NCBI GenBank assembly: GCA_035687245.1
Contig: DASRYH010000063.1
Span: 31,128-95,127 of the forward strand
From: DASRYH01 sp035687245
GTDB lineage: Bacteria > Actinomycetota > Coriobacteriia > Anaerosomatales > PHET01
Length of the DNA: 64,000 bases
Direction of reading: 5' to 3'
Of this stretch, positions 31,669-41,143 are shown one piece after another. Position numbers and translations under genes: made by a program. The notes under the pieces were generated by a model. It saw nothing but the letters and a program-made list of their open reading frames with translations. It searched no databases and was not told the DNA's origin. The first letter of the stretch is position 1. The number at the start of each line of letters is the position of its first letter.

Positions 31669-33750
31669 TTACGCGGGCAGATCGAGCCGCGCGCGCGATT
31701 CGGCGGGCGCGAACAGGCCCGTCTTGCCGGCGAGTTCCAGCTTCTCCAGGTGCGCGAAGAGCGCCGCGACCACCGAGGCGTCGAACTGCGTGCCCGTCTT
31801 GGCTTCCAGCTCGCGGCGCGCCTGCACCTTGGTCAGCTTCTTCTTGTGCGGACGATCGCAGGTCATGGCGTCGTATGCGTCGGCGACGGCCAGGATTCGC
31901 GCGCCCAGCGGGATCTTCTCGCCTACCAGGCCCTCGGGATAGCCGCTGCCGTCCCAGTGCTCGTGGTGGTGCAGGATGATGGGAGTGATCGACTTGAGGA
32001 ACTCGATCTGCTCCACGACGGTCGCGCCGAACTCCGCGTGCTGGCGCATGACCTCGATCTCGCTCGGTTCGAGCGCCGACGGCTTGAGCAGGATCTCCTC
32101 GGGCACGCCGGTCTTACCGATGTCGTGAAGCAGGCCCGCGAAGCGCAGCTGCTCGACGGCTTCGAAGCCCATGCCGAGCTCTTCGCCGATCGACATCGCG
32201 TACTCCATGACGCGACCGGTGTGACCCGACGGCATCTTCTCGCCCAGATCGAGCGTCGCCGAAAGTGCGGCGATCGTCTTTGCGTAGTCATCACGGATGC
32301 GTGAGTACATCGCCGCACGCCCGTAGGCAGCACCAGCGTGTGCGGCAATACCTTCGAGCAGCGCGTGGTCCTGCGCGCTGTAGCGCTCGCCGTCAGTGCG
32401 GGCCACGAACAGCCAGCCGACGTTCAGGTCGCCGAAGGTCAGCTCGATGAGCGCGAGTGCGACGTCTTCGGTCTCCTTGCCCTCCACGATCTCACCGCCG
32501 CCTTGAACCTGGCGCACGATGTCGAACGGCGTGACCTTCACGTCGCGGCCCGAAACCTCGCCGAGCACGCGGTTGACGTCTGCTTGGCAGACTTCGCCGT
32601 TGACGGCGATGTCCGCGCGGTTCTTGCCCCAGCCGGTGAGGATGAGGCCGGCGACCGAGTAGCCGAAGGAGCGCTGCAGCGCAGCCACGACGATGTCGGC
32701 GACTTCAGAGACCTCTGTCTGCCCGCCGAGAGCTGCCGCGAGCGAGTTGAGCTCGGAGTAGCCGGTCATAGCGCGCTCGACGCTCTTGCGCTCGTCTTCG
32801 CGCTCGAGTGCGATGGCGACGAACTGGCCGAAGCGGTTCAACCGCGCGAGCCGCTCCTTGCGGACCGGCAGCTGGGTCTGAGGCACGCGCGCCTCGAAGA
32901 TGCCGACTACGCGGTCGCCCGCGACGAGCGGCATCGCGACGGTGGCGGCGCCGTCAGCGCCGTTCGCTACGACAGCGCGCTTCGTTTCGGCAGCGCGACC
33001 GGATGCCGTGCCCGCACGGGGTACGAGTGCGCCCTGAGGGCCGCGCCACCCGGCAGTGCGCGCGACGACCTCGAGGACGGACCCGCGCGGGCGCAGCATC
33101 GCGGCTGCTTCCGCGCCGAGCAGGCTTACGGCCTCTTCGGCGATTGAAGCCAGCATCTCCTCGTCGAGCACGGAGCTCGACGCGACCTGCTGGCCTGCGG
33201 ATACGAATAGGCGAAGCTCCTCGACGCGCTCGGATGCCGACATGCGCTCGGCGGTCGCGTCGATGATGGCTTCGGCGGTGGAGCGGGCGATCTGCAGGTA
33301 GGACTCGCCTTGGTTGCGCGAGATGACCTGCAGGCCCTTGATGCTCTTGCGCGCCGCGTCGTCTGACGCGCCACGTGAGACCTGCTGGAGGTAGACGCCG
33401 CGGCGCTCACGCGTCGAGGTGACGAAGCCGCTCACGAAGACATGGGCGATGGTGCGGTCGTCGCGACGGATCGCGGCGCCAAGAGAGACGAGACCTGCGC
33501 GGCAGATCATTCGGCAGGAGTCGTGAGAGGAGGACGGCGGAGTGTCGAAGCAGTCGCTCGGACCGGGTGCATCGACAGCCGTAGCGAAGTGGCAGAAGCC
33601 ACAGCACTCAGAGTTGCCGACAAGCGCGTCAGACTCAAGATCCATGACGTGAACGGTGACGCCGCTCGCCTGTGCGAGTGCGGCCGTCGCCGATGTCCAC
33701 TCAGTGGAAGAGAATGCGCGTGCAGCGATATCCGAATCGCGAGCGGTCAC
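31669..33750 (-). CDS. PocR-GAF-GAF-HD-GYP signalling protein, 693 aa
   Basis: Predicted cyclic-di-GMP phosphodiesterase. N terminus is a PocR-like sensory domain with a Cys cluster (SECCGFC at 48-53, then DCFD and CRMIC), likely a ligand- or metal-binding site. Two GAF-like domains occupy about 175-320 and 340-500. The C-terminal HD-GYP domain shows LLHDIGKTGVPE (542-551), HHHEHWDGSGYP and ARILAVADAYDAMT, all intact. GTG start at 33750. A -10 box TAGACT lies 27-32 bases upstream. It precedes queT and the GGDEF fusion on the same strand, so opposite cyclic-di-GMP activities sit together. Confidence 0.9.
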   Translation of the reverse strand: MTARDSDIAARAFSSTEWTSATAALAQASGVTVHVMDLESDALVGNSECCGFCHFATAVDAPGPSDCFDTPPSSSHDSCRMICRAGLVSLGAAIRRDDRTIAHVFVSGFVTSTRERRGVYLQQVSRGASDDAARKSIKGLQVISRNQGESYLQIARSTAEAIIDATAERMSASERVEELRLFVSAGQQVASSSVLDEEMLASIAEEAVSLLGAEAAAMLRPRGSVLEVVARTAGWRGPQGALVPRAGTASGRAAETKRAVVANGADGAATVAMPLVAGDRVVGIFEARVPQTQLPVRKERLARLNRFGQFVAIALEREDERKSVERAMTGYSELNSLAAALGGQTEVSEVADIVVAALQRSFGYSVAGLILTGWGKNRADIAVNGEVCQADVNRVLGEVSGRDVKVTPFDIVRQVQGGGEIVEGKETEDVALALIELTFGDLNVGWLFVARTDGERYSAQDHALLEGIAAHAGAAYGRAAMYSRIRDDYAKTIAALSATLDLGEKMPSGHTGRVMEYAMSIGEELGMGFEAVEQLRFAGLLHDIGKTGVPEEILLKPSALEPSEIEVMRQHAEFGATVVEQIEFLKSITPIILHHHEHWDGSGYPEGLVGEKIPLGARILAVADAYDAMTCDRPHKKKLTKVQARRELEAKTGTQFDASVVAALFAHLEKLELAGKTGLFAPAESRARLDLPA

Positions 33751-33776
33751 GTAACCGAGCCCCCGTCAGCCGAGAA

Positions 33777-33782
33777 AGTCTA
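33777..33782 (-). promoter_or_regulatory. -10 element TAGACT for the HD-GYP gene
   Basis: TAGACT on the minus strand, 26 bases before the GTG start; same hexamer as at several other promoters in this window. Confidence 0.45.
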
Positions 33783-33841
33783 GGCTGTGTATCGGTCGCG
33801 CAGGGTGCGCGCTTGAGCACGCATGACGGTTGGCAGATGCA

Positions 33842-33857
33842 GCCAGCGTTCGCTGGC
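33842..33857. terminator. Possible hairpin terminator after the histidine kinase gene
   Basis: GCCAGCG-tt-CGCTGGC, 7-bp stem, between the kinase stop and the HD-GYP promoter. No T-run follows on the minus strand, so termination is uncertain. Confidence 0.35.
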
Positions 33858-33900
33858 GCTCGCTAGCGGCCTGCAGTGGCGGCCCGCACACGCGTCGCGG

Positions 33901-35385
33901 CTAGGTGCGCGACTTCGGTAGCGAGACCTCGAAGGTCGTCCCGGAGCCCTGCTCGCTTGCGACTTCGATGGTGCCGCCCATGCTGTCGACGATGCTCTTG
34001 CAGATCGACAGACCCAAGCCAAAGCCGGTCTCGCCTTCGGCGCGCGCCTTGTCGCTGCGGAAGAAGCGGTCGAAGACGCGCGGGACGTCTTGGGGCGCGA
34101 TTCCTTCGCCGGTGTCGCTCACGCGGAAGAAGATGCGGTCGCGCTCTCCACGCGTGGAGACGACGACCTGGCCGCCTACGGGCGTGTACTTGCCTGCGTT
34201 GTCGAGCAGAATCGAGAGCACGTCCTCGATGCGATCGGGGTCGCCGGTGATGACGAGCGACTCGTCGACGGGGCCTTCGAACTCGATGTCTTTGTCGAGG
34301 TAGCGGGTGGCGGTGGTAGCGAGGCGCTCGCGCACGAGCTTGTTGAGGTCGAACTTCTCGCTCTTGAGCACGAGACCCTGGTCGAGGTGGAGCAGGTTCA
34401 GCAGGTCGCTCGAGAGCCTCGCCATGCGGCGGGACTCTCGGTCGATCGCGTCGATGGCCTCTTCGCGCACCGTCTCGTCTGAGCCGCCCCAGTTGCGCAG
34501 GATGCTCGTATAGCCGCGGATGCCCGCGACCGGCGTGGCAAGCTCGTGGCTCGCGTCGGCCACAAAGCGCGTCTGTGCTTCGGCGCGCCTCTGCAGGCGA
34601 TCGAGCAGGCGGTTGAGCGAGCGCGCGAGGTCGCCGATCTCGTTGTCAGCGTCGGCAGGCAGGCGCTCCTCGAGGCGCCCGGCGTCGATGGAGTCTGCGG
34701 CTTTGCGCAGGTCGGAGACGAGGTTCAAGACCCACGCCATCGACGTCTGCATGAGCACGACCATGATGAGCGTCGCCGAGATCGCGAGGATGAGCATCGG
34801 AATGCGGACCGCGTCGATGACCTCTTGCTCGTTGCTCGGCAGGTAGGTCACGTCCAGCACGCCGATTGCGTCGCCCGGAAGCGTGACCGGTGTGTGTACG
34901 ACCGTGACGCCCAGCTCGGCCTCGGTGAACAGACCCGAGAGCACGTGCCCGGCGTCGATCGTGGAGAACATCGGCTTGAGCGCGGTGAGCGCGCGCCTGC
35001 GCGCGGCGTGCTGGTCGGGGTGGAGCGCCTGCGAGCTGGAGGCCCACTCGAGCCTGGCGTCGGGGCCGTAGAGCGCGAACTCCGTCTCGCCGAAGGTCGC
35101 CTTCGCGAGCGTCTCGGGAAGCTGGTCGATGAGCAGCTGCGTTGCCGCCTCGGTCCGTTCGGCGCCGAAGAGCCCTTGGGAAGCCGCAAGCATCTCTGAG
35201 TCGGTGACCGCGCTGCGCATGACGCCGGCCGCCGAAGACGCCACGCGCTCAGTGGTGTCGTAGGCGACGACCTGCATGCCGTCGGAGAGGATGACGTAGG
35301 TGGTTAGCGAGATGCCGCCCACGACGAGCAGGGCGAACAGGACTGAGATCGCCAGTAGCCAGCCGCGTAGCGACAGGGTTCGCAC
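33901..35385 (-). CDS. Sensor histidine kinase, 494 aa
   Basis: Membrane sensor of the OmpR-partner class. Two helices (about 8-30 and 195-220) flank an extracytoplasmic domain of about 165 residues, then HAMP, HisKA with the phosphoacceptor in FVADASHELATPVAG, and HATPase with LLDNAGKYTPVGG (N box), SDTGEGIAP (G1), FFRSDKARAEGETGFGLGLS (F and G2). The response regulator gene ends 12 bases upstream, so this is a cotranscribed pair. GTG start. The signal is unknown. Confidence 0.93.
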   Translation of the reverse strand: MRTLSLRGWLLAISVLFALLVVGGISLTTYVILSDGMQVVAYDTTERVASSAAGVMRSAVTDSEMLAASQGLFGAERTEAATQLLIDQLPETLAKATFGETEFALYGPDARLEWASSSQALHPDQHAARRRALTALKPMFSTIDAGHVLSGLFTEAELGVTVVHTPVTLPGDAIGVLDVTYLPSNEQEVIDAVRIPMLILAISATLIMVVLMQTSMAWVLNLVSDLRKAADSIDAGRLEERLPADADNEIGDLARSLNRLLDRLQRRAEAQTRFVADASHELATPVAGIRGYTSILRNWGGSDETVREEAIDAIDRESRRMARLSSDLLNLLHLDQGLVLKSEKFDLNKLVRERLATTATRYLDKDIEFEGPVDESLVITGDPDRIEDVLSILLDNAGKYTPVGGQVVVSTRGERDRIFFRVSDTGEGIAPQDVPRVFDRFFRSDKARAEGETGFGLGLSICKSIVDSMGGTIEVASEQGSGTTFEVSLPKSRT

Positions 35386-35397
35386 AGGGAGCCTCGT

Positions 35398-36084
35398 CTA
35401 GGTCCTGGAGAAGAAGTAGCCCACACCCCGGATCGTGCGGATGATCTGGTTACCCGTATCCCCGATCTTGTTGCGCAGATGGCAGACGAAGACCTCGATG
35501 ACGTTGCTGTCCGTGGTGTGCTGGCCGCCCCAGACCTTCTCGAGGATCTCGTCGCGGCTGATGACGCGACCAGCGTTGGTAACGAAGTACTCGAGCAGGT
35601 CGTACTCCTTGGCGGTGAAGTTCACCGGCTCGCCGCCCACAGTCACGCTGCGCGACGACGGATCGATCTCGATGTTGCCCGAGCGGTACTGCGCGACGGG
35701 CTTGTCGAGTTCGACGCGCTTGAGCAGTGCGCGTACGCGCGAGAGCAGCTCGGAGATCTCGAAGGGCTTGCGCAGGTAGTCGTCGGCACCGGCGTCGAAG
35801 CCGGTCACGACGTCTTGGGTCTGCGAGCGGGCGGTGAGCATGAGGATCGGCACGTTCTCGCCACGGGCGCGCAGTGCGCGGGCGACCTCGATGCCGTCGA
35901 TCCCGGGAAGCATCAGATCGAGAAGGACCAGGTCGGGGCGCACGTCGTCGAAGTTCTCCAGCGCCGCCTCGCCTTCGCCGAATCGCGTGACCTCGTAGCC
36001 CGCATGGCCCAGCTCAAGCTCTACGAAACGGCCGATGGTCGCGTCGTCTTCAACGAGTACGATCTTGCACGGATTCTCAGTCAT
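35398..36084 (-). CDS. OmpR/PhoB-family response regulator, 228 aa
   Basis: Receiver domain (KIVLVEDDATIGRFVEL, phosphoacceptor Asp in LVLLDLMLPGIDG, Lys in DDYLRKPF) joined to a winged-helix DNA-binding domain (NFTAKEYDLLEYFVTNAGRV, VIEVFVCHLRNKIGD, IRTIRGVGYFF). Two adjacent ATG codons exist; the second, at 36084, has better spacing to AGGAGG. It pairs with the kinase at 33901-35385. Target genes are unknown. Confidence 0.95.
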   Translation of the reverse strand: MTENPCKIVLVEDDATIGRFVELELGHAGYEVTRFGEGEAALENFDDVRPDLVLLDLMLPGIDGIEVARALRARGENVPILMLTARSQTQDVVTGFDAGADDYLRKPFEISELLSRVRALLKRVELDKPVAQYRSGNIEIDPSSRSVTVGGEPVNFTAKEYDLLEYFVTNAGRVISRDEILEKVWGGQHTTDSNVIEVFVCHLRNKIGDTGNQIIRTIRGVGYFFSRT

Positions 36085-36124
36085 CATGGCCTCCTGGAGT
36101 CCCCAACCGGTGTTTCGAGCTCCC

Positions 36125-37147
36125 CTAGCCCAGCAGCGCTTCGGCGATCTGTACCGCATTGAGCGCGGCGCCCTTGCGCAGCTGGTCGGCGACCACCCAC
36201 ATCGTAATGCCGTTGGGTACGGTCGCGTCCTTCCGAAGGCGCCCGACGTAGGTATCGTCGGTGCCTTCCAACATCGCCGGCATCGGGTAGACCTTGCCGG
36301 CGGGATCGTCCATAAGCGTGATGCCCGGCGCGTGCATGAGCGCTTCGCGGGCCGCCTCGACGGTAATAGGCGCGGCGAACTCCACGTTCACGGACTCGGA
36401 GTGGCAGCGCAACACCGGCACGCGCACGCAACTCGCCGAGACCTCGATCTCAGGCGCGTGCATGATCTTCTTGGTCTCGACGACCATCTTCCACTCTTCT
36501 TTGGTGGAGCCGTCGTCCATGAAGACATCGATGTGCGGGATGCAGTTGAAGGCGATGCGATGTGCGAACTGTTCGACGGTGAGCGCCTCGCCCTCGAGGA
36601 ACTGGCGCGACTGCTCGTAGAGCTCATCCATCGCAGCCTGGCCAGCGCCGCTCGCAGCCTGATAGGTCGCGACCACGACGCGCTTGATCGGCGCGAGGTC
36701 GTGCAGCGGCTTCAAGGCCACCACCATCTGGATGGTGGAGCAGTTGGGGTTGGCGATCACGCCGGAGTGCCACGCCACGTCGCTCGCATTGACCTCGGGG
36801 ACCACGAGCGGCACGTCTTCGTCCATGCGGAATGCCGAGGAGTTGTCGATCATCACGCAACCGGCACCGGTGACGGCGTCACGGAACTGCTTGCTCACGC
36901 CAGCCCCCGCGGAGAACAGCGCGATGTCGACGCCCTCGAAGCTCGACTCCGTCATCTCCTCGACGATGAGCTCGCCGCCGGCGAAGGGAACCTTCTTGCC
37001 CGCCGAACGCGACGAGGCCAGCGGGATAACGCGCTCTGCCGGGAAGCCGCGCTGCTCGAGTGTGAGCAGCATCTCGCGGCCGACGGCGCCGGTGGCACCG
37101 GCCACGGCAACGACCGGGCGGGCGGGCATCTGCTTGCTCCAAGCCAT
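36125..37147 (-). CDS. asd: Aspartate-semialdehyde dehydrogenase, 340 aa
   Basis: NADP-dependent enzyme converting aspartyl phosphate to aspartate semialdehyde for lysine, threonine and methionine synthesis. VAVAGATGAVGREML binds NADP; the catalytic Cys is in ANPNCSTIQ; the catalytic His region (VLRCHSESV) and VPVLRCHSE are present. Normal length. ATG at 37147, 3 bases after the lysC stop, so cotranscribed with aspartate kinase. Confidence 0.96.
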   Translation of the reverse strand: MAWSKQMPARPVVAVAGATGAVGREMLLTLEQRGFPAERVIPLASSRSAGKKVPFAGGELIVEEMTESSFEGVDIALFSAGAGVSKQFRDAVTGAGCVMIDNSSAFRMDEDVPLVVPEVNASDVAWHSGVIANPNCSTIQMVVALKPLHDLAPIKRVVVATYQAASGAGQAAMDELYEQSRQFLEGEALTVEQFAHRIAFNCIPHIDVFMDDGSTKEEWKMVVETKKIMHAPEIEVSASCVRVPVLRCHSESVNVEFAAPITVEAAREALMHAPGITLMDDPAGKVYPMPAMLEGTDDTYVGRLRKDATVPNGITMWVVADQLRKGAALNAVQIAEALLG

Positions 37148-37150
37148 GAG

Positions 37151-38416
37151 CTACTTCCCCTCTCCGCAGGGCGCGGATGGTGAGGTGACGGCGGTGATCT
37201 CGTCGCTATCGAGGCCGAAGGCCGCATGCAGCGAGCGCACGGCGTCGGTAACCTGCGAGGCCGCGATCACGCACGAGATGCGGATTGGCGAGGTCGAGAT
37301 CATGTCGAGGTTCACGCCCGCGTCGGCAAGCGTGGAGAACATCTTGGCGGCGATGCCGGGGTGCGTCTTCATGCCCGCACCCACGAGGCTGACCTTCGCG
37401 ATGCCCTCGTCGACGGTCCACTCGCGCGCACCCAGCTCCTTGACGACGGCATCGAGCGCAGTGCGCACGCGGCCCAGATCGTCCTTCGGCGAGGTGAACG
37501 AGATGTCGGTCGTCCCGTCTTCGGAGACGTTCTGGATGATCATGTCGATGTTGGCGTTCACTTCGGCAAGCGAGGTGAAGACGCGCGCTGCTACGCCCGG
37601 CGTGTCCGGGACGTCGCGAATCGTGACCTTGGCTTCGGAGGTGTCATGGGTGACACCGGAGATGATCGCCTGCTCCATGTGCTCGTCGGCCTCCTTGACG
37701 ATGGTGCCCGGCCCGTCGTGGAACGACGAGCGGCAGTGAATGACAACGTTGTGGTTGCGCGCGAACTCAACGGAACGCATCTGCAGAACACCAGCGCCGG
37801 ATGCCGCCATCTCGAGCATCTCGTCGTAGGCGATGTAGTCGATCTTGCGCGCCTTAGGCTCGATGCGCGGGTCTGCGGAGTAGACGCCGTCCACGTCGGT
37901 GTAGATCTCGCACATGTCGGCGCCGATGCCAGCGGCCACAGCCACCGCAGTGGTATCGCTTCCGCCGCGGCCGAGCGTGGTGATCTGGCCGTCGGGCGTC
38001 ATGCCCTGAAAGCCGGCGACGATAACGATGTAGCCGTCGGCGATTGCGTCACGCACGCGGTCCGCGCGCACTTCGGCGATCTTGGCCTTGCTGTGCACGG
38101 CATCGGTGACGATGCCCACCTGCGCGCCGGTGAACGAGATCGCGGGGAATCCCTGCGCCTCGATCGCCATGGCCAGCAGCGCGATGGAGACCTGCTCGCC
38201 GGTGGAGAGCAGCATGTCCATCTCGCGGTCGGGTGGGTTGGGGCAGATCTCGCGGGCGAGCGAGACGAGCTCGTCGGTGACGTGCCCCATCGCTGAAACG
38301 ACGGCCACCACGGAGTCGCCCGCCTTCTTGCGAGCGATGAGGCGGTCGGCGACCGCGCGGATGCGTTCGGTGTTGCCCACCGACGTGCCGCCGAACTTGG
38401 TTACTACGAGCGCCAT
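37151..38416 (-). CDS. lysC: Aspartate kinase, 421 aa
   Basis: First enzyme of the aspartate family pathway. KFGGTSVGNTERI is the kinase signature; TTLGRGGSDTTAVAVA binds aspartate/ATP; two C-terminal ACT domains (KVTIRDVPDTPGVAARVF and KVSLVGAGMKTHPGIAAKMF) indicate feedback control by lysine and/or threonine. Length matches monofunctional enzymes. A promoter lies just upstream; no lysine riboswitch is visible in the short leader. Confidence 0.96.
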   Translation of the reverse strand: MALVVTKFGGTSVGNTERIRAVADRLIARKKAGDSVVAVVSAMGHVTDELVSLAREICPNPPDREMDMLLSTGEQVSIALLAMAIEAQGFPAISFTGAQVGIVTDAVHSKAKIAEVRADRVRDAIADGYIVIVAGFQGMTPDGQITTLGRGGSDTTAVAVAAGIGADMCEIYTDVDGVYSADPRIEPKARKIDYIAYDEMLEMAASGAGVLQMRSVEFARNHNVVIHCRSSFHDGPGTIVKEADEHMEQAIISGVTHDTSEAKVTIRDVPDTPGVAARVFTSLAEVNANIDMIIQNVSEDGTTDISFTSPKDDLGRVRTALDAVVKELGAREWTVDEGIAKVSLVGAGMKTHPGIAAKMFSTLADAGVNLDMISTSPIRISCVIAASQVTDAVRSLHAAFGLDSDEITAVTSPSAPCGEGK

Positions 38417-38446
38417 GCATCTTCCTTGAGTCTGCGTGCCCGTATG

Positions 38447-38475
38447 TGGATACAGGCAACGCGACGATTCGTTAA
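38447..38475 (-). promoter_or_regulatory. Predicted lysC-asd promoter
   Basis: TTAACG (38475-38470) and TATCCA (38452-38447) on the minus strand with a 17-base spacer, giving a leader of about 25 bases, too short for a riboswitch. Confidence 0.55.
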
Positions 38476-38575
38476 GGATTCACCACGGAGTGTAAGACGA
38501 AACCTTAACGCGCACCAGCGAATCGGCACATCGGCACGAACGTGTTGCCGAATAGTCGCGGCCAAAGGCGTAAAC

Positions 38576-38612
38576 GAGGCCCCCGGCACGTCGTGCGCAC
38601 CAGGGGCCTCGG
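38576..38612 (-). terminator. Terminator after the por operon
   Basis: GAGGCCCC (38610-38603 on the minus strand) pairs with GGGGCCTC (38583-38576), 8-bp stem with a 19-base loop, followed by a short T-run. It lies 29 bases past porB. Confidence 0.6.
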
Positions 38613-38638
38613 TTCTCACAGCGACTGCGTGGGAGCGC

Positions 38639-39586
38639 CTACCCGCACGACCCCGACGTCGCGGCCACACGCTGCTGGATGTAGACCAGGTAGCGGTCGA
38701 CCTCGTCCTGAACGGCAGCGAGAAGGGCCTCGTTGCCCGGAGCGAAGAGGTGCTTGAAGCGGCCCTGCGGCTTCAAGAACTCCTCGATCGGCTTCTTGTT
38801 GGCGACCTTGACGGTCTCGCGCCATACGCCGTCTTCGACCTCGAACAGCGGCCAGAAGCCGGTCTGCACGCCAAGCTTGGCGAGCTCGATCGACTTGCCG
38901 GGCACGGTGCGCCAGCCACGCGGGCACGGCGAGAGGATGTTCAGGAACGCCGGTCCGTCGCAGGCGAACGCCTTCTCGGCCTTGGTAACCATGTCGCGCC
39001 AGTGGCTCACGCTGCTCTGCGCGGCGTAGGGTACGCCGTGGTCGGCGATGATCGAGGTGAGGTCCTTTCGGCGCTGAACCTTGCCCTGCTGCGCCGAGCC
39101 GACCTCAGAGGTGGTCGCCCAGGCACCCATCGGCGTGGCCGACGAGCGCTGGATGCCGGTGTTCATGTAGGCGCCGTTGTCGTAGCAGACATAGACCATG
39201 TCGTGCCCGCGCTCCATGGCGCCGGACAGCGACTGCAGGCCGATGTCGTAGGTACCGCCGTCGCCGCCGAAGGCGATGAACTTCGCCTTCTTGCCGGCCG
39301 GGATCTTGCCGGCACGCTGCAGGCCCTTGAAGGCTGCCTCGACGCCGGACATGGTAGCGGCGGAGTTCTCAAACGCGTTGTGGATGAAAGGGGTGCGCCA
39401 CGACGAGTACGGATAGATTGTCGTGGAGACCTCGAGGCAGCCGGTCGCACAGCTCGCAACGACCGGGGTGTCACCCGCGGCCAGCAGGATCTGGCGTACG
39501 GCGATCGAGGCCCCGCAGCCTGCGCAGAGGCGGTGGCCGCCCGACAGCTTGTCAGGCGAGTGAGTCAGTTCCTTGAGATTGGCCAT
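38639..39586 (-). CDS. porB: Pyruvate:ferredoxin oxidoreductase beta subunit, 315 aa
   Basis: Thiamine diphosphate-binding subunit of the four-subunit 2-oxoacid:ferredoxin oxidoreductase; oxidises pyruvate to acetyl-CoA with reduction of ferredoxin. HRLCAGCGASIAVRQIL holds the cluster-binding CxxC; FGGDGGTYDIG and CYDNGAYMNTGIQRS form the TPP/Mg site. The last Cys near the C terminus fits the third/fourth cluster ligand. Last gene of the porGDAB operon, 9 bases after porA. Confidence 0.94.
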   Translation of the reverse strand: MANLKELTHSPDKLSGGHRLCAGCGASIAVRQILLAAGDTPVVASCATGCLEVSTTIYPYSSWRTPFIHNAFENSAATMSGVEAAFKGLQRAGKIPAGKKAKFIAFGGDGGTYDIGLQSLSGAMERGHDMVYVCYDNGAYMNTGIQRSSATPMGAWATTSEVGSAQQGKVQRRKDLTSIIADHGVPYAAQSSVSHWRDMVTKAEKAFACDGPAFLNILSPCPRGWRTVPGKSIELAKLGVQTGFWPLFEVEDGVWRETVKVANKKPIEEFLKPQGRFKHLFAPGNEALLAAVQDEVDRYLVYIQQRVAATSGSCG

Positions 39587-39595
39587 CTTCGCCTC

Positions 39596-40783
39596 CTATC
39601 GGGTGCCGAGGTACTGCATTGCCGAAGGCTGTGCAGTACCGGATGCGATATCGGACAGGTCACCGTAGACACGCTCCATGAGCTCTTCTCTCACGTCGGA
39701 GCCGCCCAGGCCGTAGATGTAGTTCACGGTCGGGATTCGCGTGTCCAGGTCGTAGAGCGCGTTGCGGACCTCGAGGAAGAGCGGGCCGCCCTCAGCGCCG
39801 AAGCTCTCGGAGCGGTCGAGCACCGCAACAGCCTTCACGTTCTTCAGGGCCGCACGCAGCTCCTCGCCCGGGAACGGGCGGAAGACGCGGACCTTGACCA
39901 CGCCAGCCTTGACGCCCTTGGCGCGGAGCGCGCGGGCGACGTGGCGGGCGTTGCCGGCGGTGGAGCCGATGACGACGATGGCGATCTCGGCGTCCTCCAT
40001 GCCCCAGCCCTCGATGACGTCGAAGGGACGTCCCGAGAGCTCGAAGAACTCGGCGCCAACCTGCTTGATGACCGGCATCGAGCCGTCGATGGCGGCACGC
40101 TGCTGCTTCTTGAACTCGAAGTACGGACCGCCCAGACCGGCGAAGTTGCCGTGGCTGACCGGGCTGTCGAAGTCGAGAAGCGCGTAGCTCGGCACGTACT
40201 CGCCGACGAACTTGGCGACGCTCTCATCGTCCATGATCTGCGCGCGGTCGATGGCGTGTGTGGTGATGAAGCCGTCGGCCGTGGTCATGACCGGAAGCAG
40301 CACGTCGGGGTGCTCCGCGATGCGGAACGACATGATCGTGTTGTCGTAGGCCTCCTGCGCCGTTTCGGCGAACAGGATGACCCAGCCGGTGTCACGCGCA
40401 CCCATGATGTCGCTGTGGTCGCAGTGAATGTTGATGGGGGCAGACAGCGCGCGGTTGGCGTTGAACATGACGATCGGCAGTCTCATGCCGGCCGCGATGT
40501 GCAGCTCTTCCCACATGAGCGCGAGGCCCTGCGACGAGGTCGCTGTGGCGACGCGGGCACCGGCGGCAGACGCGCCGACAGCGGCCGACATCGCAGAGTG
40601 CTCGGACTCAACGTTGACGTACTCAGCGTGCATCTTGCCGTTGGCGACGAACTTCGAGAGCTCCTCGACGACGGTGGTCTGCGGGGTGATCGGGTAAGCC
40701 GGGATGACATCCGGCTTGGCCTGCCGAATCGCTTCGGCGACCAGAGAGTTGCCGGTAGCGGCTACGGTCTTCTGCTCGGGCAT
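39596..40783 (-). CDS. porA: Pyruvate:ferredoxin oxidoreductase alpha subunit, 395 aa
   Basis: Large catalytic subunit. DVIPAYPITPQTTVVEEL is the conserved substrate-binding opening; SEHSAMSAAVGASAAGARVATATSS-type residues follow; INIHCDHSDIMGARDTGW is typical of archaeal/anaerobe-type PorA. ATG at 40783 abuts the porD stop directly. Pyruvate rather than another 2-oxoacid is inferred from overall similarity. Confidence 0.93.
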   Translation of the reverse strand: MPEQKTVAATGNSLVAEAIRQAKPDVIPAYPITPQTTVVEELSKFVANGKMHAEYVNVESEHSAMSAAVGASAAGARVATATSSQGLALMWEELHIAAGMRLPIVMFNANRALSAPINIHCDHSDIMGARDTGWVILFAETAQEAYDNTIMSFRIAEHPDVLLPVMTTADGFITTHAIDRAQIMDDESVAKFVGEYVPSYALLDFDSPVSHGNFAGLGGPYFEFKKQQRAAIDGSMPVIKQVGAEFFELSGRPFDVIEGWGMEDAEIAIVVIGSTAGNARHVARALRAKGVKAGVVKVRVFRPFPGEELRAALKNVKAVAVLDRSESFGAEGGPLFLEVRNALYDLDTRIPTVNYIYGLGGSDVREELMERVYGDLSDIASGTAQPSAMQYLGTR

Positions 40784-41143
40784 CTACTTCACCTCCGTAG
40801 AAGCCTTGGCCGAAGGCAGTTCGCAGCCCTCTGGCACCATCTCGATGGCCTTGCGGCCAAACTTCGGGTTGGTCGGGCACTCGTTGGCGCAGATGCCACA
40901 GCCCTTGCAGTGGTCGTAGTCGAAGGCGACAACCTTCTCGTCCTTGACGACCACTGACGTATCGGGGCAGAAGATCCAGCAGAGCATGCACTGGGTGCAG
41001 ACCGCGTCGTCGCGGTACGGGCGCTCGCTGCGCCAGCCGCCGACGTTGTAGTCGTTGGAGTTGCCGGCCTCAGGGATGACCGCGGCGCGCGGGAACTCCT
41101 CAGACTTCCATTTGTTGACGTTCGAGACGTCCCACTTGGTCAC
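40784..41143 (-). CDS. porD: Pyruvate:ferredoxin oxidoreductase delta subunit, 119 aa
   Basis: Ferredoxin-like subunit relaying electrons. Two cluster motifs, CTQCMLCWIFCP and CKGCGICANECP, bind 2[4Fe-4S]. The N-terminal extension with GGWRSERPYRD is typical of PorD. GTG at 41143 overlaps the porG stop (GTGA). Confidence 0.95.
   Translation of the reverse strand: MTKWDVSNVNKWKSEEFPRAAVIPEAGNSNDYNVGGWRSERPYRDDAVCTQCMLCWIFCPDTSVVVKDEKVVAFDYDHCKGCGICANECPTNPKFGRKAIEMVPEGCELPSAKASTEVK

Noticed and set aside
38417..38575. Possible lysine riboswitch before lysC
   Set aside because: The predicted leader is only about 25 bases and no lysine-element motifs are visible.
38426..40957. Long open frame (843 codons) antisense to porB and porA
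   Set aside because: Same cause; the por genes on the other strand have complete motifs and operon spacing.
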